Positions 57,114 through 64,000 of a stretch of 64,000 nt of DNA are shown one piece after another. Numbering within the stretch: the stretch's first letter is position 1; each line of letters opens with the position of its first letter. Origin of the DNA: Halicephalobus mephisto (Eukaryota; Nematoda; Chromadorea; Rhabditida; Panagrolaimidae); NCBI GenBank assembly GCA_009193035.1, contig SWDT01000090.1, positions 1 to 64,000 on the forward strand, in the 5' to 3' direction. The position numbers were made by a program, and so were the translations under genes. Below the pieces are notes generated by a model. The model did not search any database. It was not told where the DNA came from and saw only the letters and a program-made list of their open reading frames with translations.

Positions 57114-57277
57114 ATTTTTTGTTTTTAAAAAAATAAAACACGTCAATTTCAGAATAGAAAAAGAAATTATGAAAAGAAACATTTTGTAACAAATTCTATT
57201 TAATTCATTTTTTACAATCAACCTGCATTGATGGAAAGCAAAAAAAACAAAAAATCTAAGAACATTTTCAAGAATGT

Positions 57278-60200
57278 TCACATCGGTCGATCCATTTTTG
57301 TAAAGTATATGCACCAGTAACTGAAAAAATTAAATAAATTCAATTTTATTAAATAAAAACATACATAATGTTGAATAACAAGAAGGAGAACGGAAACATA
57401 ATCATGGAGCATCGATCGATCTGAAAACATGTGTGTCTTATCAATCATGACTTGTTTATCTGGAAACTTGGTCATTGTCGCCGGGAATGGCGAAGATATC
57501 TGTTCAAAATTCGAGGTGTTTTTATTTTTGTGATGAGAAAATCATCAAGATCAGAAATAAAATGATTTATGTTTTTGTTTGTGATCTTAGAATCATTGTA
57601 AATAAAAAGTGGAAAGATTTCTGATTTCGCATATGACGTCAGAATCGCCGTAGATAGAAGTAGAGTCATTTTTACTTCTACTCACGGCATCAGAATTATT
57701 GTAAATAGAAAAAGTTTTTCATTTTTGTTTATGATTTCGGAATTACTGTAATGAGAAGCAGAATCCTTTATACTTCTGTTTACAATGTCATAATTGTTGT
57801 AATCAGAAGTAGAATCCTTTATACTTCTGTTTACAATATCATAATCATCATAAACAAAATAGAATCATTTATACTTCTATTCACAATATCATAATCATCA
57901 TAAACAGAAGCAGAATCATTTATACTTCTATTCACAATATCATAATCATCATAAACAGAATAGAATCATTTATAACTCTGTCTATGACGTTATAATCATT
58001 ATGTACAGAAGCAAAATCATTTATAACTCTGTCTATGACGTTATAATCATCATAAACAGAATAGAATCATTTATACTTCTATTCACAATAGCATAATCAT
58101 AAATAAGATTTCCATTTCTGTTCACGACGTTATAATCATCATAAACAGAAGCATAAGTACTTCCACTTTTACATACACCTATATCACTATTGGGAGAGAA
58201 AACTGGACTAGAAAGAAAGCATCAGAAACGATATTCTGAATGTCAGAAGACGTGGAATACTGTAAGACATGAATAAGACTCTCAAGGATACTGTGTGACT
58301 TACGGAATACATAATTGTATCCGTGTCTGATTGCTCTAGTAGATATTGTTATATTTACTTTTGTTATTATCCTAACAATCACTATATAAAGTTTAAATAT
58401 CGAACGATATACATTCAAATTATTGTTCATTTCCCTACACACAAAAAATAGTGTAACTTTTAGCACAGTAACAAATGGAAATCGTCACTATTATTTGCAA
58501 CTTTCGTTACAAAAGTCAAATATTCATGAAAAATGTGACGATTGTGTTATATTCCGCAATTGTTAGAGACCAAAAGTTATGCTTTTTTTGTATTTATTCG
58601 CTTGACCAAGTGATAATAATTCCATTACTAGTTTACAAGAATCTGAAAATACTGACCTGAACTGAAGTTAGGGACCATTCTCGGTCCGGAGGACAGAGAG
58701 ATTGAGCAATTTGACGAGGCAAGGCAAGCCACCAGTATTGTTTCTTCCTTGTTGAAAGGTCAATGTCGTCATCTGACGGGATGACAGTTACAGAATCCTG
58801 GGGTTTTGGGGAACTGTTTTTCGGCAAGCTCAAAGTTGGAGAAGAAATTACAGGTTTAGATATTTCATCATCGTCCTTATGAATAGGTGATAATAAAAAT
58901 CTTTTTCTAACTCCATCTGAATTATCTCCGTTAGCTTTGCCCGTGACTTTCCGTGTTTTTCGGATTTGATTGAGCCAATGTCCAAGAACCTTGGATCCAA
59001 TTTGTCGTTCTCTTTCCCATCTGTTCAGTTGACATACAATTGCAAGTTCCACTAATGTTGCAAAAATAAAAATAACCGAAAAAATCATCCAAACATCTAG
59101 GCATTTTATATAAGACACTCTTGGCAAATGCCGAAGTACATTGCCGAATTGAAAGGTCAGAGCCAAAAGTGAACTCACTCCCAAAGTAATTCTTAAAAAT
59201 TAAAATTATATTTTTTTAAAATTTAGTATACCTGGCAGAAACACATCTGACATCAAAAAAGAACCCGACCCAGCTGCTTATTACCGTAATTGAGGTGGGA
59301 AAGTAACTTTGGAAAAGATAGAACCCATAACGCCGAGCAAAAGTAAACTTCACCTGTAATAGTAAATTTTAAAAATGCTATTTTTAAACTAAAAATTAAT
59401 TTGCAAAATCGTCTTGAGGGAATTTCCAAGATTTTAGAAACTACATTAAATTAAAATTTAGATTTTATAATAGTAATTATTTCGTAATTTTAAATAATTT
59501 CAAAATCAGATAAAAAATAAAAATTAATTTACAAAATCGTCTTGAAGGGAATTTCCAAGGTTTTGGAAACTACATTAAATTAAAATTTAGATTTTATAAT
59601 AGTAATTATTTCGTGATTTTAAATAATTTTTTCGAAATTGTCTCGAAAGCGATTTCTAGAAAAATTTTAAAAATTAAAAAAACCTATAATTTTGGTTTTG
59701 CATGATAGTTATTCTGTGGTTTTATATGATTTCAAAATTGCTTATATTCTTATAAAAATTAAAAATTAAAATTGTTACAAAGTAGTTTTGAAAGAATTTT
59801 TGGGAGTTTTTAGGAATGTTTAAAATTTAAAATTTTGTTGTAGTTCAAAAATTACAGTATTGTGAAAATTCAAAAACTAATTTTTTTAAACAAATTTGTT
59901 TTGAAAATTTTTGGGAGTTTTTAGGAATTACAGTAACTCATGCGACAATTTCAGTTTTCATGGATTATTTCGTAATTTTATGATTTCGAAATTAATTTTT
60001 TGAAAATTACTCTTCTAAGATAGATCTGGAGCCTTCGAGACCGGGGTACATGGACACTCATCCTCTACTTCTTAAAACCAATGACCCCACTACAGTAACC
60101 ATAGGTGTCTAATAAATCATACCTAAGATTACGGTATTTTATCGAAGAAAATTTAACTCATTCGTGGATATAATTTCACTCACGATAGCTCTTTGCCAAT

Positions 60201-62670
60201 TGCCATTAGGGTACTGTAGTTCCTGTCGGTCAGTACCCCATCCGATAAGGTCGAAGTCGGGCAATTCCACTTTCTCCATCATCGTCACCGGTACATCGTG
60301 CCATTGTAAATTTACTTCATCTGTATTAAAAGAGTAACTTTCGAACACCAATTGACAATGGATAGAATCAAACGGAAACATTTTCTAAAATTTTTGCATT
60401 TTTATAAAATTCAATTTTTTTAAATAAAAATTTTTACATTTTTTTAAAATTCAATTTTTTTAAATTAAAAATAAAAAAAATGAAAACTTTTTCCATGTTT
60501 ATAAAATTCAATTTTTTAAAAATTCGAAATTATTAATTTTTTTTTAATTTTCTAAAATTCAATTTTTTTTAAATTTTTTAAAATTAATTTTTTTTGAATT
60601 TTTAAAAAATTTTTTAAAATTAATTTTTTTAAATTTTTTAAAATCCTTACCAAATCCATTTTACACGGAGCTTTGACTTTTAGCCTGAAAAATCAAAATT
60701 GTTATTGATTTTTGAAATCCCTTTAAATTTTAGAATGATTTTTGTCAACTTTATCTGACAAGGTTGTCAGAAAAAATATGAAAACCGTCGATCAAAAATA
60801 TTTATCACTCTTTTTTAATTTTTTAGAACATTTGCCAAGTTTTAACAGGTGCATTAAAAAAATTTTTTTTAACCAATTATCCGTAGATTTGAAATAATAA
60901 ATTTCGGCGATTTTTGAGTCATTCAAACTCACCTGAAATTGCTCCAAACTAATCCGTTTTCATAGACGATAATGAAGCTGTTTTCAGAGGGACTACTGTG
61001 GATCGATGATTCTTTGGAATTAATTATGCAAGTGTCTGAAAAAATAATTTTTAAACGAAAATTTAAAATTTAAAGTACTCTTAAAAAATAAAAAATTTTA
61101 AATAATTCTAAAAAAATAAAAATTCAAAATAATTCTAAAAAAATAAAAATTCAAAATAATTCTAAAAAATTAGAAAAATAAAAAATTTTAAAAATAAAAA
61201 TTTTAAATAATTCTAAAAAAATAAAAATTCAAAATAATTTTAAATAATTTTTCTAATTATAGTGTGAAAATCAATAAAAACTTTTAAAAAATAGAAAAAA
61301 TTTATTTCAAATAAAATCACCTGGATCCCAAATTTTCCGTCTAAAATCACTTTTTAGAGTAATGTTGGTGGCACAAATGTTGAGGTGCTTGAAGGACAGT
61401 CTCGGGTCCAACCAGATCTCGGAGTACATGACGTCCAATTCGAAATCCGCCGTAAGCTCAGAAATCCCGGATATGCCCTGAAGGCTTGATTATTGAAATT
61501 TGCAACGTATATAACTCATTCGTCATTTTTGTTTTACATAAGTCCACCATTCCGCTTCATTGCTTTCGTAAATTTCGAACATAATTCTTAAAAAATACCC
61601 CTACCCAAAAAATGAATTTTTTAAGACAATATAAAAAACTACTTTTATACTGAATTTTAAAATGGATTACACACAACTTGGAAAAATTTCAAAAATAATT
61701 TAAAAAATAAATTTTTATAAAATAATTTTTAAATTTTCATTAAAAAACAAAAAAATTTCAAAAATAAATTTTTATAAAGTAATTTTAAAATTTTTGAAAA
61801 TAAATAAAAAATAAATTTTTATAGAAAAACAAAAATAATTTTAAAAATTTCAAAGATAAATGAAAAGTAAATTTTCGTTTAGTTAAAAAATAAATGTTTA
61901 TATTTAAATTAGAAATAATTTTAAAAACAAATTAAATTTTCTTTGTATTTAATTTTAGGAATTTTTTTGTACTTAATTTTAAAATTGATTTTGAACAAAA
62001 ATTAGAGATTTTTTTGTATTTAAGTTTAGAAATAATTTTTAACAAAAATAAAATTTTTTTGTATTTAATTTAGAAATAAGTTTTTTTAAATTTAAATTTT
62101 TTTGTAAGTTTAGAAATAATTTTAAGCAAAAATTTAAAAAAATTTTTATATTTAATTTAGAAATAAGTTTTTTTAAATTTAAATTTTTTTTGTAAGTTTA
62201 GAAATAATTTTAAGCAAAAATTAAAAAAGTTTTTTACATTTAACTTAGAAGTAATTTTTTTAGATTTAAATTTTTTGTACTTAATTTTAGAATTTTTCAC
62301 ATTTAATTTAGCAGTAATTTTTTTAGATTTAACTTTTTTGTACTTAATTTTAAAATTTTTTATATTTAATTTAGAAGTAATTTTTTTAGATTTAAATTTT
62401 TCACATTTAATTTAGAAGTAATTTTGAATTGAAATTTACCTGTACATGCATTTCGATCGTGACGTTGACCCCATCGGCATCAGGTAGCAAATGAGTATCG
62501 TAATCCTTGAGTAATGTGTTTATAATATTCCCTAGATTTATACTATTCCTGGTGCATGGCTTTCCTGCACCCTCCACCGTCACGATCGTCACTAAAAAAA
62601 TAAAAAAAATGTGTCGAAAGTTGAGCAAAATGTGGAGGACGTTTTTCAGGCATCCAGAGCCCGTGATCAT
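57278..62670 (-). CDS. Cys-loop ligand-gated ion channel subunit, anion-type
   Basis: A pentameric neurotransmitter-gated channel subunit. Minus-strand exons: 62670-62440, 61477-61321, 61035-60933, 60684-60651, 60384-60142, 59353-59232, 59191-58657, 57420-57365 and 57320-57278; 507 aa. An N-terminal signal-type segment ([15 protein letters not shown]) precedes the ectodomain, which has [18 protein letters not shown] and [10 protein letters not shown]. The Cys-loop is C171 to C185 with 13 residues between ([13 protein letters not shown]). TM1 has [20 protein letters not shown]; before TM2 is VSARITLG, the Ala-Arg motif of anion channels; TM2 has [14 protein letters not shown]3 follows [10 protein letters not shown] long charged cytoplasmic loop leads to TM4 ([18 protein letters not shown]) and a short end, [13 protein letters not shown]. 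The junction after 60142 has TAAAAT instead of GT but gives perfect family text (NFLR joined to VKFTF). Nematode-expanded subgroup; ligand not assignable. Confidence 0.88.
57700..58150. repeat. ~55-60-bp tandem repeat in the intron before TM4
   Basis: About eight units contain CATAATCATCATAAACAGAA, TAGAATCATTTATACTTCTA and TTCACAATAT, with alternation between CACAATATC and TATGACGTT variants. They lie inside the 1.2-kb intron 57421-58656. Confidence 0.7.
58436..58594. mobile_element. MITE-like foldback repeat, intronic copy
   Basis: It begins ACACACAAAAAATAGTGTAA and ends AAAAGTTATGCTTTTTTTGT, with the same core (AAATCGTCACTATTATTTGC; ATGTGACGATTGTGTTATAT) as the copies at 1796, 5478, 5736, 63431 and 63672. 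It is inserted in the Cys-loop receptor intron. Confidence 0.7.
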
Positions 62671-63430
62671 AGTTGATCAACGAAATTTCATCTAGGAGGC
62701 ATTCAGGATAATCCTGACTTTAATATTCCACGTATTTTTGGAATAGTTTTTTTTTGAGAAAAATCTAAAAATTAAAAAATTAAAAAAATTAACAACACGA
62801 GTAGATGTTAAAATAAGCCAAAGATTCAGCTGTAAAGAATTGCCTGAGGGGTAGAGGAAGACGAATGACAAAGCTAACTCAAATTTTCAAAGGCGGGGTT
62901 AAAAAAATCAAACGCACAAAATGAGGTCCGAAAGTTTTAAGAACTTTGACAAGGACATTTTTGAAATATTAAAAAACAATCGGAAATTCCCTCTGGCAAA
63001 ATTTCGTCTGATGATAAAAAAGAACAAATATGGAAAAAAACTAGTTAATTATTACTTAAAAATATCCCATTTGAACATAGTCAAAAAAGTGGAAAATTCG
63101 ACATAAAAAATGCACTTAAATTTTTTGCAAAAAAGGCTAAGAATCAGACTTATCTGGTCCTTGAAAACCGAGCCCGGGATGGACGTAAATAGATATTGTT
63201 GCAGTGTTCAAGATATGCCAGAAATCCCTTTCCTCTAGTAATTAAGGACATATAAAAAAGATACTACTTTGAATGTGCTGCATAAATTTGGATTTCCTGG
63301 AGGATTTCTTGAAAGAAATCCACACAAACGAACTTGATGTAAAACGGTACAATTAATTTCTTCAGCACGTGGTTTTGAAATTTTCAAACTCAGTTAAAGG
63401 ATGCAAAAGAATGAAGTTAATATACAACAC
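62671..63430. other. gene-free 5' flank of the Cys-loop receptor
   Basis: Presumably contains the receptor's promoter (minus strand). 62921-63106 is open for 61 codons but rich in Lys and Asn and unrecognised. No RNA gene or clear regulatory motif was identified. Confidence 0.35.
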
Positions 63431-63834
63431 CCTTATATACAAAAAATAGTGTAACTTTTAGCACAGTAACAAATGGAAATCGTCACTATTATTTTTAATT
63501 TTCGTCACAAAAGTCAAATTTTATAAAAATGTAACGATTGTGTTATGTTCCGCAATTATTAGAGACCAAAAGTTACTTTATTTTGTGAATTTAATGAAAC
63601 TATACATTGAATATGATGTATTTGATAAATCAGAGTTGTTTTAGTGTATCCATATATCATATTCAACACTCTTATATACAAAAAATAGTGTAACTTTTAG
63701 CACAGTAACAAATATAAATCGTCACTATTATTTGCAACTTTCGTTACAAAAGTCGAATATTCATGAAAAATGTGACGATTGTGTTATATTCCGCAATTGT
63801 TACGGGACCAAAAGTTACGCTTTTTTGTATGTAG
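63431..63834. mobile_element. composite of two MITE-like copies, inverted partner of 5478-5882
   Basis: Copies at 63431-63584 and 63672-63834 flank a spacer with AATTTAATGAAACTATACAT, AAATCAGAGTTGTTTTAGTG and TATCCATATATCATATTCAA. The spacer is the reverse complement of that at 5642-5735, with few changes. Confidence 0.7.
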
Positions 63835-64000
63835 ATACGTTTGTAGTTTCATTGTGGAACAATTTTATATTCATTTAATTTGTCGAAAATAATTATAGAA
63901 TTTAAAACTGAATTCATATAATATTTCTATAAAAATGTACAAATTATATACGTCCATTCTTTATTTTATTTTTTAGGTCAGTTATAGGATTTAAAAAAGT

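Noticed and set aside
58179..58466. 95-codon minus-strand frame in the receptor intron
   Set aside because: Lies partly in a MITE-like copy and inside an intron defined by clear TM3-loop and TM4 exons.
62921..63106. 61-codon Lys/Asn-rich open frame
   Set aside because: Composition typical of AT-rich intergenic DNA; no domain, no splice context.

Overview
The window reads as nuclear DNA of a nematode. It is very AT-rich, with short exons, introns that mostly start GT and end in a T-rich tract plus CAG, and several starts placed just after a TTTCAG acceptor, as expected for trans-splicing. The gene content is animal: troponin I, adducin, a two-pore K+ channel, a Cys-loop receptor with anion-channel features, a neuropeptide-type GPCR, a CHD1L/ALC1-type remodeller and a TBC1D5-type Rab GAP. 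The species cannot be named from the sequence. All exon models below were built by hand from reading frame, splice signals and family alignment, and most keep frame perfectly from exon to exon.

Layout. 0-0.75 kb: 3' end of a TWK/K2P channel (+), with a frame-disrupted tail. 2.9-5.1 kb: troponin I (+). 5.1-9.1 kb: gene-free, full of MITE-like foldbacks and tandem repeats. 9.1-12.2 kb: CHD1L-like helicase without a macro domain (+). 12.2-17.7 kb: gene-free, with a degenerate tRNA-like sequence and several minisatellites. 17.7-25.2 kb: adducin (+, 11 exons). 25.2-32.0 kb: gene-free repeat desert. 32.0-35.1 kb: class A GPCR (+). 35.5-36.7 kb: dead hAT transposase.

37.4-48.8 kb holds the most unusual region. 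It is a cluster of five copies of one gene family whose predicted product joins an N-terminal ubiquitin-like domain to a divergent kinase-like domain. The kinase-like part has an Asp-x4-Asn, 13 residues, Asp-Phe geometry, as in protein-kinase catalytic and DFG loops. Four copies (A, B, C, E) are broken and one (D, 47.1-48.8 kb) is intact. Copies E+B and C+D form a 2.6-kb-arm inverted duplication around a 2.6-kb spacer. Most copies are preceded by the same non-coding module. A degraded Polinton/Maverick DNA-polymerase N-terminal fragment lies directly beyond copy D.

50.8-54.3 kb: TBC1D5-like gene (-). 54.7-57.1 kb: unrecognised gene (+). 57.3-62.7 kb: Cys-loop receptor subunit (-) with one apparently non-canonical donor. 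62.7-64 kb: gene-free, with a composite MITE that has an inverted partner at 5.5 kb.

The muscle, membrane-skeleton, channel and receptor genes are unrelated neighbours; no operon is evident. The UBL-kinase cluster is the only part where neighbouring genes clearly share a history.
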